Shown here piece by piece: positions 1 through 12,778 of a DNA stretch of 64,000 nt. This stretch comes from Isoetes taiwanensis. Its lineage: Eukaryota; Streptophyta; Lycopodiopsida; Isoetales; Isoetaceae. Within the stretch, counting starts at the first letter, position 1, and each line of letters begins with the position of its first letter. The notes beneath the pieces are model-generated. The model did not search any database and had not been told where the DNA came from. It was given only the letters and a program-made list of their open reading frames with translations. The DNA lies in the NCBI GenBank assembly GCA_021234155.1, contig JAJEKV010000033.1, forward strand, positions 15,137,422 to 15,201,421. Reading direction: 5' to 3'. Both the position numbers and the translations under genes were made by a program.

Positions 1-3000
1 TAATTTTGCGAGTGAAAATAACAAATGAAGAGAGATACAAATGAAATGACAAAATTTATTGTTTTATTCACAAGTTGTTTATTCTTCCACGTCTGTTAGA
101 TACTGCCATCGACACTGGAGAGTCAACTGGATCAAGACATGTGGTTAATTCCTCGACAAAACTTGTTGTATTGATGGGAGCAAGATCACCCACCCCTCTA
201 TGTCAAATTCTTCGTTTTCTTGGCTACCGTTGGATTGATCCAAGAATATGTTTTCTAGGTCATCTTTGTCGTTGATTGAAAAATTGGTGCATTGAATGTG
301 CACGTATAACGTGGATCCAAAGCAAGTACTAACAAGGTTTGGAGGTGTTGGCCTTCTACATTTACTTCATCCGGCTATTTCAATTGTCTTGGCCATTCCT
401 TTTCGCCCATGCTACACCTTTCGACCCTAGCCCACCCCCTCGATTAGTGCGTTAGCAAAGAAGAGGGATGGTGTAGTTGATTTCTTCTCGCCCGTGCTCC
501 CGGTTTTGTCCCTTGTCTTTTTTGCTATTATTCTTCGTTTTGCGTATCACATCTAATCTTTGTTTTGGTGTGTTATGAGAGATCTTATTTTTTTGTGGTC
601 AAAATAATAATTCAAAAAACATGAATGACATATGAGCCATTAAGCATACAGCTCCCATAACACACCAAAACTGCTTTATTACTTTTTTGGAATCTTAGAA
701 TTTAGGTTTTTTCTTTTTCTTTTTTAGTTTGTGGTTTGAAAGACAAAGTACAAGGCGGCCAATTTCTTTATTTTATTCACTCATTCTCTTCTTTAAGTAT
801 ATTCCTTTTTTAGTAAATTTGTCAAATTCGTCTCTGTTATTTCTTTAACACGCTTCTTTTCTTTCCTTTTGTTTTACTTACTAGAGAAGCAAGATTTGAA
901 AACGCATTTAGCAACTTGATGAGCAATATATGAAGCATTTCATTTACCAAAGTATGAAATACTTGATAGTGCTTTATTGAAATCCATACAAAAGAATTTG
1001 AAATTTTATTTGGGCCGTTCAACGAACATAGTTTTCATTTAAATCCCTCGGCGAGGCACGTACATTTAGATCCATTTGAAAATGCAGTCCATTTGAAAAA
1101 TGCTACTTCTCTGCAGAGCTTTCCATGGCGACACTCGGGCTTTTTAATGCTCTGGCACGGACGGCACAAAAGCCATGGCCTCTTGTTCATACCACAAAAC
1201 ACAGTAGGTCAGAAACCCCTTCTAAGAAATTAGAAACGGGCTTTGTATGATTGGCTGTCCTTGAGAATTATTGTTGGAATTGTTGTCATGCCATATTGAT
1301 AATTAATAATTGAACAGAGGAGTCGCGGCAAAAGGTGAAGCATCCGCTGGGGTAAAGCTTTGAGAGATCGGCTTGTGGTCGGGTCTGCCGTGGTGCGGAT
1401 CGGATTTGGAAGCCACAGGATTTTGAGCATAGCCATAGCTTCATAATCGATGTAGATGTATGTAAACGGTCTATAGTTGAAAAGCTCAATTCATGCCAAA
1501 GATATAAGAAATGCATATCATCTTGGTAGCTTCAAACATGCTTGTCAACTTACCATTCTAGGATGGATTGTAGTCAAGAAAATTGTTGTGAAATCACGAG
1601 TTTAGAACATCTCTTCCATAGATGAGAAGATTTGGAAACAGAGAGCACGATAAGAAATAGCAACAAAGAAAATAAACTATTTACCTCAAACATACCTTTT
1701 GTGATGGAACATGAGCAAGCAAGAACCCGAACTTCTAATTGCTCTTTCCTTATAAATTGCTCTTTTCTTGATAGTTCATCAAGTACCGTTTTGGTTTATA
1801 TCAAAAGGATGAATATGAAACGAAGAATGAGGAAAGCAAAGCATCTACTACACGATTAAAATAATAGGGGTCAACCTCACATGTAGAACATGATCGTGTC
1901 ATTCATGCAAACAAATCAAAATAAGCACATCTTAATGAGACCATTTTGAATAGACATTGCAACCGTGCATTTCTTGCGGATGCATTCCGGGATGGATTCA
2001 AACGTCTCAAACTCGGATACATAAGGCACCCGGACGATCGTAGGATGTCAAGAATCAATAAAAATGACGATTGAGAAAGAATGGATTAAGTGGAATCAAA
2101 TGATAAGAACTCATCAAAAATAACACGCTTGCAAAGATGTGATGCATTACAATAAAAAGTGAAAGCCATATAAGCACTGAAAATAATCAAAGAATCAAAT
2201 GCAAGTGCATTGATACATTGTAATCGTAACATCGGCCAAGACATATTTTCAAGTAGAACAAACGAAGAACTAAAATAGATAAATTGCGGATGGACAACTA
2301 GGAAACTATTAGCCTATAAATACTAATGAGAAGAATTGAGACAAATCGATAGAATTGCTCGGGTCATTAATGCTCGTTAATCTTTGTTACCTTCCAATAC
2401 AACCAAGATCGGATCCATTAAAATCATCATGAACCAGCATAATTAGTGCTTTTCTGCAAGCATAAGTTAGCATGTCATTATACAATTTAATGCCCCAAAA
2501 AGCAACATGTAACCAAATAGATAGACAAACATGGCAACATCCTTGAAATATTTTCACATTCAACAAAAGCATTATTGAAAGAATCATGTGTATTGAAAGA
2601 GCTTGGTTCTAGCAAGAATTATTCCATAGTAGAAAACGTTGCAACATAAAAGTACCTAAGTAAGATATAATCGCCCTTATTATTCTTAGTTTGAGGTGCA
2701 TATTTCTCATCAAATATATCACCAACTCGACATAGAAGTCGGACGAAGAAAAACACGGGATTATCTCAAGAAAATAATTGAATCTCACCATCATGCATCA
2801 AACGTAGAAGTCGGGGACGAAAAAATGCATATCATGCAATAAAGCTTGTTGCTTATGTATAAATTCCCCGACTTGCCCTACAAATGGGCCAAGCGGAAGA
2901 TGCATCTCCTACCAATGTCTTTGAAACAAAATAATAATCGACATTCTGAGATAGACACACAAAATAGATGTGAACAGGGAAAACAGGAAAAAATAGTGGG

Positions 3001-3137
3001 AAGAGGGGGAAACGGAATTAACCCGCCAAAAAACTATGATGCTTTCGATGAAAATGTAGCAACAAAATGAAGCCACATTCTGCTGCTATTTCTCCATTTT
3101 TACTCCTTGGAGGTTCTGCGCGCTCTTCTTGTTTTGA

Positions 3138-3193
3138 ACCATGGTTACGCCATGGTTACGCCATGGTTTTGAACCATGGTTTACGCCATGGCC
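3138..3193. repeat. CCATGG cluster in copy 1
   Basis: Five CCATGG hexamers occur 11-13 bases apart (3139, 3150, 3161, 3174, 3186), with spacers of GGTTACG type and one inverted GGTTTTGAACC unit. The array can fold into several alternative hairpins. Confidence 0.8.
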
Positions 3194-4694
3194 AGCTATG
3201 AGGCGTTGAAATAGAAAAAGGAAGGGGGCGATAATTGAGAAGCTACGAGAGAGAGAGGCCGCATCCAAGGAGTTGATGTTGCATAAGATCACAGCAGATT
3301 TGAGAACAATAGTGACCTCGAAATACGCATAGAAGATAGTGTTCTTCATCGGACCCTTCAAGAAGCATCGGAAGGTGCAAGCTAGATTCGTTGGCGGTGC
3401 GGAGTTGAACGCCAACGAGCTTTTAACGAGATACAAACAAATGGACAAATGGCTATGGAGTCGGATTATGCGAGATCGACATAACATTGAGGGCCATAAA
3501 ATATGGCAAAAAAGAGATGTTGAACCGGCTTTGTTGGTATGTGAGGATGGCCATGACCTTTCTTAGGCTGAAGGAAAAGCATTGCCCATCCTGCCATGAG
3601 ACAATGGATAAGGTAGATTTGAAATATAGTCGGCATGTTCATGATACTGCACGAAATTTTCCTAGTCGAAGTTAAATTTCTTTGAAGCGGATAAATTTGT
3701 CTATTGAGGTACATTAGTCTTGCTCTCTCAGAATCGTTATTTTAATGCGCCAAATCAGGTCCTCAAATCTTTTATCTTCTCCCACGATTTGTGATACCCG
3801 GCCGAGGCTTTGAAGGCTGCATGGACAAGCTCTAAGGCTTCATCATTTGAGGCTTTGAAGAAATTTGTGATACCCCCGAGGCTTTGGGCCTGGTGTTTAA
3901 GAGTGAAAAGTGCTACTGCTATTGACCGAACTATTACAGGTAGTAATATATGTCATTTCTTTGTGACAAATAAAATTTACGTAAGCCAAGTTTAGTGTAC
4001 AAGGTATCACGAAATTTTGGACAGACTTCATTTTACAATGAGGAAGTGTCGAACAAGTATTTAACTTCAAGTCATCTTGCCATGCTTTGACCTTACACGA
4101 CTTGATAATAACACGGAGGCTTGGAAATGACCTCTTAGGCTGCATTTGTTAGAAAATGCTCACTTTTTGCACCAAGCAAGCCATGGTTTTCGTGATCAAA
4201 TTAAGCATGGGATTGCGGTCTAATTAAAAGGCCGTGGTGATATATAGCTATTTTAAAACCCTCTCAACTTCCTAAGTATGAATCGGAAGATTTAACATAC
4301 ATATGTCAAACCCTCCAAACATATCAACACGGAGAAGCCGCAAAACGAACCCTAAATATTCCTATGCTAAATGAAAAATTATCCATACCGCTTCACCGAT
4401 TGAAGAAACGAGAATTCCAAATTTGCTTTTATCGGTTTGAAGTGAAGCGCCATGTTTTCTTGACTCGAGGGGCACGAAAAGAGATGCCATCGGATTGAAC
4501 CCTCGTAGCTCTGCACTGGATGTCGCAGATCCTCGTTGGCTGCTCGTTCAGAGAATCACTCAAAGGTTTAAGCTCCCAAAGGGAAGCAGTTCCTTTCCTT
4601 CAATGGCTTGGAAGCTATAATAGGGCCAAAGAAACATCTTTAGATGGAATGGCCCAAAAGAGAAAAAATCTTCCATAATTGGCATAAACCTGGC

Positions 4695-4701
4695 TATAAA
4701 A
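4695..4701 (+). promoter_or_regulatory. TATA box of the Pro/His-rich protein gene, copy 1
   Basis: TATAAAA lies 51 bp before the ATG at 4752, with a short leader between. The same box and spacing recur before copy 2 of the gene, which supports a real promoter. Confidence 0.6.
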
Positions 4702-4751
4702 GTTGGAAGAGAATGTTGTTTGTAGCCGAAGCCTAGCCTAGCAAAGCAATA

Positions 4752-5730
4752 ATGAAGATGCTTGTAGCCTTATGTTTGATGATGATGACAACGGCGATAA
4801 TTTCTCAAACAAAGAAAGACATCCGGTTTTCCTTGACATTAAGGTTTCCATATATGCACAATGAGGTGGTGAGAGATATGGAGTTTGTTCCTCTTGCGAA
4901 ATTGCTCATCCTCCAATCATTACAATCGATTGGGGTAAGGATAATAGCTCAACACCACCAACAACACAAACGCCCATAGTTAACTCAACATCTCCAACTC
5001 TAGCTCCAGCTCCAAAGACCCATCGTACCCGGCGGGAGAATCATTTGGAGCTTCAAAGACTAGAATCATTTGTAACTTGGGAAGTACCTTCTAATAACTT
5101 CTACTCATTGATTGCCATTGATAGAAATGACATCTCCATCGCCAATCCTCAACCTCACCCTCCTCACCACCCCATACCTCATCCTCATTCACAACCCAAA
5201 TCGTTTCCTCATCCTTATACTTACCCCAAACATCCCAAATCTCATCCCGTCCCCCTGCTCATCCTAAACCTCATCCTCGTCCTCATCCTCACCCCAAACA
5301 TTCCAAATCTCATCCGCATCCTCCTCCTCCTCACCCCAAATCTCATCCCCATCCTCGCCCTCATCCCCATCCTCATCCTCTTGTGCCGCCCTAGGCATCA
5401 ACCTCATCATTTGGAGCACAAAGATATCTATGTGCATTATTGGATTGTAGACATTTCAAGGAGGGCGAATGATGTTTCTTCCGAAAGGTTTATTATTCTT
5501 ATCAAAAACCCGGTCCCTATGATGGTGATAATGGCTATCATACAATTGAATTTCACTTGGTGAAGCAACGCAACGAGGATTCTTTCACATGCCTAAATAT
5601 CAACCACGACATCTGCGAAACTATCACCTCATCTCACTACCCCTTAATTTGGAGTAATGATGTTTAATACTAGTTTTATTTGTTCTTCTAAGAGGATTTT
5701 CCGCTGAAGGCATTGTGTAAATGTCTTTAG
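4752..5730 (+). pseudogene. Putative secreted, C-terminally membrane-anchored Pro/His-rich protein, copy 1
   Basis: I do not recognise a family. The reading begins with a signal-peptide-like start (MKMLVALCLMMMTTAIIS). A polar segment follows that includes RFPYMHNEVVRDMEF and a Ser/Thr/Pro-rich stretch, then a tract rich in Pro, His and Lys from CCTCAC-type DNA repeats. The end includes DGDNGYHTIEFHLVK and a hydrophobic tail. In copy 2 the tail reads as a clean membrane-spanning segment ending LCKCL before TAG; in copy 1 the same stretch has an extra stop. Several frame changes are needed to read it through, so it is called a pseudogene, although copy comparison shows many differences are small indels. 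A TATA box stands 51 bp upstream and no intron is evident. Function unknown; a cell-surface or wall role is inference only. Confidence 0.45.
5150..5395 (+). repeat. CCTCAC/CCTCAT low-complexity tract, copy 1
   Basis: Imperfect repeats of CCTCAYCC and CCCCAAA-type units give Pro/His/Ser-rich translation in two frames. The tract lies inside the putative secreted-protein gene. Confidence 0.75.
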
Positions 5731-6502
5731 GTTTTTGTATAGGAATTTATATATATAATATATATTGAATACTTTTTGTGTCTTAATAATAAGTTGCATA
5801 GGTTATGATGATAATTTGTTTTTAGTTGATATTTTTCTTCTATTATTGTCTAAATATATACAATAAAAGTCTCTTTTTTGTCGTTCTTATTTTTTCAGTC
5901 CTCTCGCGATTCTAAATTGAGACACCAAGGCTTTTCTAATTTCCTTTGAGGTGAGTATTAAAAAGAAGGCGAGAATTTTTGTTTCGTAAGCATGAGTTGA
6001 CGTGTTGCATTGATATGTAGAAAAAGAGTAATGAAAAAAAAAATAATTGTCTAAATAATCAAGTCTCATTTTGTTCACCATCTCTATATGTTCGTTGTAT
6101 AACAACTCCAAATGGAGATATTGTAGCTCTCCTTTTGTCCTTTCTTCTAATTTCTTTTGAGGGGAATGTAAAAAGAGAAAGATGAAAATTTAGTTTTGAT
6201 CGATACCAACAAGATAATTTCCCTCACATTGATAAATCAATGACCTTGATAGACATACAAGTCATCAAAAAGAGTTTGTGTAGACTCTCTGATTTTACGC
6301 ATCAGTTGCAACAACTGGCAAGCCAAAACCCCAGGGTAGTTTTGAAAATTTGGTGCTATTTCGCAAATATTGTTACAGTTGTATATCAGTCTATAGTAAA
6401 TAAAGCAATTGACTTTCTTTTGAAGGGGGCAACCTGTATCCTAGAATTTCGTTGCAAGATTATTGGTTTTTTATGTCTTTGCTTGTTATATGTGTTGAAT
6501 CA

Positions 6503-7340
6503 CATGTTAAGGCAAAATGGGGACACGAGGCATTGGATAGTTTTATTCATGCATTTGCTATTGTCCTTCCAGCTCAAGTTCAGGTGGGATTAGTCATCAT
6601 TGACATGTAATTATGCATGATGTAGGAAGGTTGATTCGTTTGCATCACTATCATGATAGATAGGCATTGCTCTGTGTGCAATCATGCCTGGCACGTTTTG
6701 CAAGGTACTGATACCATCTTGTTTTAAGAGTTTTAACCACTGCATGCCTTATTAGACTGATATTTTTTTGTTTGATGTGCCATCCATTACTTTCTTTGGA
6801 AAAGAGAAACCTATTAGAGAAAGTACGTATCATCTTTTTCTTATAATGTATTTTTTATTGTGTCATGTTTATGCAGTTTCCATTCTTGCCCGAAGTATCG
6901 GCCCGGACTAATTAGGTATAGACTTGTAATTACGTGTACAATGAAGCTTATCCAATTGGTAACAATTACAATTTATTGTTTGCTCACATGTAGCAAGGTC
7001 ATAAATTGTTATGCCATGTCTATGAATTCTGGAGGCTAAGACCTACTTGTTCCTTATTCTTGATCTCACCAAGCAAACATGTTGTCTTTGACCATGTCCT
7101 TTTTTCAACTCCAGTAGTCTAAGATGTGGTGGGTGTCTTTGACATCACATCCGTTGGTCTTGTTCGGTTGAATTATGCATCACAACTGGTACTGAATACA
7201 GTTAGCATGGCATCATAAATGATTTTAAATTCTCTTGCAGGTATTGCTGAAGTGCAGAATGTTTTATCTTCATATAATAAGCTACAAGAAAATGGCATGA
7301 AAGTTCCAATTTGGGTGGTTGCGAAAATTACCGATTTTTA
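6503..7340 (+). pseudogene. Gfo/Idh/MocA-family oxidoreductase fragment (two exons)
   Basis: The segment matches the reverse strand of 57772-58618 along its length, introns included. Exon 6507-6583 encodes AKWGHEALDSFIHAFAIVL, followed by a GTGGG donor. Exon 7241-7336 follows a TTGCAG acceptor and encodes IAEVQNVLSSYNKLQENG and then KVPIWVVA. Arabidopsis At4g17370-type proteins have comparable stretches in the NAD-binding half, including PIW-VAENYRFEP. Here one base is missing in the VAENYRF codons and the similarity stops mid-exon, so this is a truncated relic. The exon that would carry the conserved EKP motif between these two is absent in both copies. Confidence 0.7.
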
Positions 7341-8934
7341 CGGATGCTTTGTACTCCACTAACAACGGCATCATCTTCGACTTTCACCATTCTAGGAACG
7401 TCCTGTGGTGTTCCGGGAGCGACTATTTGGGAGGAAGAAGAGATATGCATCGCGGCTAAAACTTTGTATAGTCCATAATCAAATAGCTTGTTCCTTTTTT
7501 TTCATAGATACATCAGCGCAAGCTAACCCGTAGCCAAGAAATGTTATTTAGGTCTTGGTGGCTCCGACTGCCTCCACAATCAATGCTTGTTACATCTGCA
7601 AGGAAAATCTTATCAGACCAAACACCGGTTAGCTGGTTTCCAAAGTGGCGCCAAACAACAATGCCCATCACTTTGTTTGCAAGCATTGGCATATTCGGGC
7701 ATATCTTGGCATATACGGAATATGCCATAAACCCACATGGACGAGGGCTTGCCCCTTAGGGGCAACCCAAAAAGAAGAAGAGAAAATGCTCTTCATATCT
7801 TCAAAACCATGCTAAAATGCAAAAATGCAAACTAGGGACTTTCTTAGTATACAAAGAGATTGATATGATATGAAATGCATTTTTTGGCTTCAAAATATCC
7901 CATCGTGACAGCTTTTTAGCAAATATAGAAAATATGCATTTAGCTGCCTTTGCATACTATACAAGCCTTGGAAAATACAATAGTTTTTTCGAATGGCTTA
8001 TTGGTTGGAGTTTATAATTTTCTAAAGACCTATAATATTGGGTCGACTAAAATATTAGGGCTTTTTCCAGCAAACATGGTGGCGCCAAAACGGTCGCCCA
8101 CAAGGGCATAGCCAGATCGATGGGTTTTGCTTGAGATCGATGGTAAGAGAGATGATGATCTATTGCAGTCTAAGCTATGGCCTCTGAAGGTATGATCTTG
8201 CTTCAAGGCTTATGTTATGAAGCAGATCGGTTTGCAGTTTGATAGTAATGGTAGAGCATCAAGAAATATCGATGCTTATTGCTTGTTTTAGAGCCAACTT
8301 TGCTTGTGGCAGCTGAAAAATATGCAAGATAGATATGCATATACAGGTTTACAAACTAGGTGCGGTCACTTTCTAGGCTCCATTATTCAGAGAGGCGTGG
8401 TTGCAAGACCATCGAAGTTCCCATATGCACTCTCCATGTTCAATGCTCCAGTGTAATATCTCAATGGCATCAGGACTTACCTTGGGCACTATAGTTGGAA
8501 TCATTGTTCTCACTACAAAGCACAATGGTCGAAACGAAATGGCTACATTTCAGCGTTATCTCCCTCTGGTCACAGCGAGGTTTCCACATGCCTCTTGCAT
8601 TCATCTCTTAGGATCAATACAACTTAGCTCCTTGCTAAGCTCTATTGCACAAAGAGATGAATGCACGGTGAATTCTTGGAAATCTTGTTGTAAGAGTGGA
8701 TCATGTATCTTGTGAATCTGCTTCATTTTGATGGGCTCTTGAATAGTCTGACGTCGTTTGACCCCTTCGCACGTAAAGATCCCTTCAGAGCAAGATTTTG
8801 CAGCATGCGAAGAGACAAACGGCGTCAGAGTTTAATAAGCCCATTGAAGGTTGCAGGTTCTCGAGGCACTAAGGTCGGTGATTAGCCTAAATTTAAGAAA
8901 CTCTTGAACCTTAGATGGTTCTCAAATTATTATG
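7341..8934. other. Unassigned spacer
   Basis: Apart from the GC-rich repeat motif at 7692-7786, I recognise nothing here. Short ORFs at 8401-8715 and 8703-8885 have no family signature or promoter that I can support. Confidence 0.5.
7692..7786 (+). repeat. Repeat motif with GGGGCAACCC end
   Basis: Copies of a GGCATAT-rich block end in GAGGGCTTGCCCC and GGGGCAACCC, followed by an A-rich run. The reverse complement of 31058-31150 has the same order of blocks, so the two are inverted copies of one repeat end. Confidence 0.6.
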
Positions 8935-10307
8935 TAATTTTGCGAGTGAAAATAACAAATGAAGAGAGATACAAATGAAATGACAAAATTTATTGTTTTA
9001 TTCACAAGTTGTTTATTCTTCCACGCCTGCGTTGAATCGCCATCGACCTTTGGAGAGTCAACCGGATCAAGACATGTGGTTAATTCCTCGACAAAACTTG
9101 TTGTATTGATGGGAGCAAGATCACCCACCCCTCGTGTCAAATTCTTCGCGTTTTCTTGGCTACCGTTGGATTGATCCAAGAATATGTTTTCTAGGTCATC
9201 TTTGTCGTTGTAAAATTGGTGCATTGAATGTCTGTGCCAACGTGGATCCAAAGCAAGTACTAACAAGGTTTGGAGGTGTTGGCCTTCTATTGCTTCGTCT
9301 GGCTATTTCAATTGTCTTGGCCATTCCTTTCTCGCCCATGCTACACCTTTCGACCCTAGCCCACCCTCTAATTGGTACGTTGGCGCAGCAAGAGGGATGG
9401 TGTAGTTGATTTCTTCTGCTTCGTGCTCCCTTGGTTGTCCCTTGTCTTTTTTTGCTATTATTCTTCGTTTTGCGTATCACATCTAATCTTTGTTTTGGTG
9501 TGTTATGAGAGATCTTGTTTTTTTGTGGTCAAAATAATAATTCGAAAAACATGAATGACATGAACCATTAAGCATACAGCTCCCATAACACACCAAAACA
9601 AAGTACAAAGTACAAGGCGGTCAATTTCTTTATTTTCTTTAAGTATATTCCTTTTTTAGTAAATTTGTGAAATTCGTCTATTTTATTTCTTTAACACGCT
9701 TCCTTTCAACTTGATGAGCAACTTGATGAGCAATATATGAAGCATTTCATTTACCAAAGCATGAAATACATGATAGTGCTTTATTGAAATCCCTTCTAAG
9801 AAATTAGAAACGGGCTTTGTATGATTGGCTGTCCTTGAGAATTATTGTTGGAATTGTTGTCATGCCATATTGATAATTAATAATTGAACAGAGGGAGTCG
9901 TGCAGGCAGGTGAAGCATCTGCCTGGGGTAAAGCTTTGAGAGATCGGCTTGTGGCTGGCTGCTGTGGCTGGATCGGATTTGGAAGCACAGGATTTTGAGC
10001 ATAGCCATAGCTTCATAATCGATGTAGATGTATGTAAACAGTCTATAGTTGAAAAGCTCAATTACTGCCAGCATATAAGAAATGCATATCATCTTGGTAG
10101 CTTCAAACATGCTTGTCAACTTACCATTCTAGGATGGATTGTAGTCAAGAAAATTGTTGTGAAATCACAGTTTAGAACATCTCTTCCATAGACTGCAGAA
10201 GATTTGGAAACAGAGCACGATAAGAAATAGCAACAAAGAAAATAAACTATTTACCTCAAACATACCTTTTGTGATGGAACATGAGCAAGCAAGAACCCGA
10301 AGTTCTA
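8935..10307. repeat. Large direct repeat, copy 2, left part
   Basis: This matches 1-1730 of copy 1 with a few deletions (the counterpart of about 983-1213 is missing). It ends exactly where the gypsy LTR begins, and copy 1 supplies the uninterrupted empty site at 1722-1745. Confidence 0.9.
10303..10307. other. Target-site duplication TTCTA, left
   Basis: TTCTA precedes the 5' LTR and is repeated at 26623-26627. The empty site in copy 1 has a single TTCTA in the same context. Confidence 0.95.
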
Positions 10308-10879
10308 TGTTAGTCCTGTGCCTCCTGATACAGGACTATTCATGCATACGACGGACCAGGTCAAGCTCAAGGATCCGCAATCAACCACGGGTCAGCCATC
10401 CAAGGCCCCGCAGAAGACCAAGCAGCAGCCTATCAAGAGGCGCCGCTCAGACAAGTGATGGGCCGTCACCGCCCGCGTCAGCGTCAGCGTGATTCTAGGC
10501 ACTTCAAGAGGCACCGCCAACATTCCTGCAAATCAGGCCTCCTTCCAGGAGTCGGCACCGAGATCAGTCAGAGTGTCTATATTGGGCCAAAGGCCATTGT
10601 ACTATATATATGACTAGAACTAGCACATGGGTTTTGAGATGAGTTTTGAGTCTTGTCTCTCTTCAGTCTTCTCTCGATTGCGAGAGCTCATGTATGTTCA
10701 TCATTGATATCAAGGAAGCTTATCATTTTCCTCTCACTGTTCTCTCTTGTTCTGTTTTCTTCTTCTTGTTGTTTTCTTGCAAATCCCGCGTGACATAGTC
10801 CCCCCGGATTCTCCTGTTAGATCCAAGGGTCCTCACAGAGGGCTGTCTTGCAGGAGTTCCCGAACCCAGACCCCAAACA
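10308..10879 (+). repeat. 5' LTR
   Basis: It begins TGTTAGTCCT and ends CCCCAAACA. It differs from the 3' LTR at only two single bases near its start and one short GC-rich block near 10480-10492, so insertion looks recent. Confidence 0.95.
10603..10610 (+). promoter_or_regulatory. LTR TATA box
   Basis: TATATATA lies about 300 bp into the LTR, in the position expected for the U3 promoter. The copy in the 3' LTR is at 26346-26353. Confidence 0.55.
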
Positions 10880-10880
10880 C

Positions 10881-10898
10881 TGTCGCCGCTGCCGGGTC
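10881..10898 (+). other. Primer-binding-site candidate (tRNA-Asp-like)
   Basis: TGTCGCCGCTGCCGGG starts one base after the 5' LTR. It resembles the TGGCGCCGTTGCCGGGG primer site used by Athila/Tat elements and thought to pair with tRNA-Asp, with mismatches at the third and ninth bases. Confidence 0.55.
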
Positions 10899-10926
10899 TG
10901 ATTCGATTTTTCTTTCTTCTGTCGCC

Positions 10927-12748
10927 ATGTCTGTCCGAAACTTCACGCCAGAAGAACTTCTTTCCCAGACGGCGTCTCGCTTGGAGCGCCATCATCGAAG
11001 GGAAGCTGTTCGTGACATGTATGGATCTGCTTATGACATTGAGGGAGGCCACATTCGGTCTAGGGCTCAGTCGGCGCCACCCACTCCTCGTGTCATGTCT
11101 CGTCCAAATTCCCCACCTCAAGCGTGCAAACATTGCTCACAGCCTCAGTCTCCTCATCACTATCAGGAGCTCTATCCGGCTCCACCTGCTCAACCTTACT
11201 TTCATACCCCAGAACATGCCTTCATCCATCAGTCTTCCGGCCATACGCCTCTGCCTTCACAACCATCATCTCCTACGGGTGGACAGGGATATCCACATGT
11301 CTCTTTTGCTCCTCCCCAGGAATTTCCTTTCCCCACATTTCCCACCACTCTTCCTGTTTACAACCTTACCGACCTCAAAACCAATGATCAGACACCTCCA
11401 GTACCTCCCCCTCAGCAACCCCTTCAGCAGGGTTTTTCAGGCACCATACCACCTCCAACTCCACCTCAATATCCTCACTATCCTGTTCCTGTCCAGCCCA
11501 GCACTTTTACCTCTACCTTTCAGACCCTTAAGCTGACTTGTCCCACCTTTGGCAACACGAAAGGCAAACCTTTAGACCAAAGTGCTCAGGCCCACATGGA
11601 AGAATTTGAGGCTCTGGCTGTCCTGCATGGTCATGCGCAACCTCAACTGACATTCCACATCTTTTCCACCACATTGCGTGGCTCCCCTCATCAATGGCTC
11701 ATGTCCAACAAAAGCCACTGGAAACAAGATTGGTCCGAAATGAAAACTGCTTTTCTTTCTCACTATGGGACCACGGATGATGATCAACTTCATCTCAAGC
11801 AACTCAATGACCTTCAACAAGAGCACGGAGATGCGCGGGATTTTGCAGGACCGTCTTCACATTCCCGCTCAGCAAACTCAAGGAGTACCCCACCGCGAGC
11901 CGGATCTTGGTCCGGTTTCTCAAGGACTTCCTCCAGCCTATCGGACTCATGGTGAATACCGCTCGCCAAGACTTTGGAGCGGTGCTATCGATCTTGTCAA
12001 TCACTTTCGGTCAATGTTTTCCCCGTGGGCGTGACTCTTCAGAGCTCCCTTTCATTCCACCCGTCATGGTTCCCCGGATCGCTGTTCAACCTCAACACGC
12101 CAATCCAGCGGCCGCGATCGGACCGTGCCATATCTCGCAAATATCAAGGCCACTTGGCTTAATGAGTGCAACTCCACCAATGGCCCGCTCATTGTAAACG
12201 CCGCAACATGTGCAATCATGCCACGGAAGAATGCACTCGCACTCATCCTACACCTTTCGCGAACAAGATGGTTTATCAAGTGCAAACAACACCAAAGACC
12301 AATCGCCATATCAGCAGCCACCACCACTGCAGCGCAACCCAATCAACTCTATCAGCAACAGGAGCAACAACGGGGACCCAACACACGTTCTCCTTTTGAT
12401 CCTTCGAAAGCTCAGTGTTATCACTGTCAAGAATGGGGTCATACCACCACGGCGTGTCCTCAACTCCCCCAAGTTCAGGTGCAGCTTCCTGGCACCAATC
12501 AGACCACATCAGTCCGCCTCACGGCTTACCAACTCTGGATTGCTAATGGCAAACAAGGCCCGCGTCCAGTTCTTCGGAAGCCACCTCGCGCGCCTCAGCA
12601 ATCACGCTATCAACCAGCTCCTGCCAATCAACCTCAGATGGATCAACAAGCACAGGAAGAAATTTTTCAGGCTCTTAATCCTCCAGTCCAGCCATCAAAT
12701 TGGGTTGGTTTGGTTTCACGCGCACGCACTGCATGCCACGCCCCTTAA
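10927..12748 (+). pseudogene. gag: Gag, body A
   Basis: Gag is the structural capsid protein of the element. The ATG at 10927 opens a frame (MSVRNFTPEELLSQTASRLE) followed by a long Pro/Gln/Tyr-rich N-terminal region. The retrotransposon gag core lies near 11540-11830, with LRGSPHQWLMSNKSHW and a downstream helix LHLKQLNDLQQE. The frame then breaks near 11830-12120. A zinc knuckle CYHCQEWGHTTTAC, spacing CX2CX4HX4C, lies at 12416-12457 in another frame. The part before 11265 occurs only once in the element. The frame breaks fall in GC-rich words where bodies A and B also differ, so some may be sequence error. Confidence 0.8.
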
Positions 12749-12778
12749 CCATTATTCCTAATGGCACGCAACCTGCCT

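Larger units (their letters stand above)
1..6036. repeat. Large direct repeat, copy 1
   Basis: The segment is repeated in the same orientation starting at 8935, and its first bases match exactly from position 1, so the true left edge may lie outside the window. Similarity runs to about 6036, where the two copies part. Copy 1 has about 230 bp (roughly 983-1213) that copy 2 lacks, and copy 2 has further small deletions near 9600. It contains the secreted-protein gene at 4752, a CCATGG cluster at 3138 and long AT-rich stretches without recognisable genes (about 300-3100). Its 3' edge contains a diverged internal echo: 6126-6190 resembles 5890-5985. It may be a tandem duplication or an unknown repeat family; no LTR-like ends were found. 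Confidence 0.85.

Noticed and set aside
3086-3487. Minus-strand 133-codon ORF and its copy at 27665-28178
   Set aside because: The frame runs through the CCATGG repeat and is not kept between the two repeat copies.
8922-9266. Minus-strand 114-codon ORF (LVLALDPRWHRHS...)
   Set aside because: Copy 1 of the repeat has the frame broken at several points and no domain is recognisable. Kept out for lack of support.
10650-10690. Palindrome CTCTCGATTGCGAGAG in the LTR as a member of the TCGACTCGCGAGTCGA family
   Set aside because: Arms and centre differ and it is an ordinary part of the LTR.
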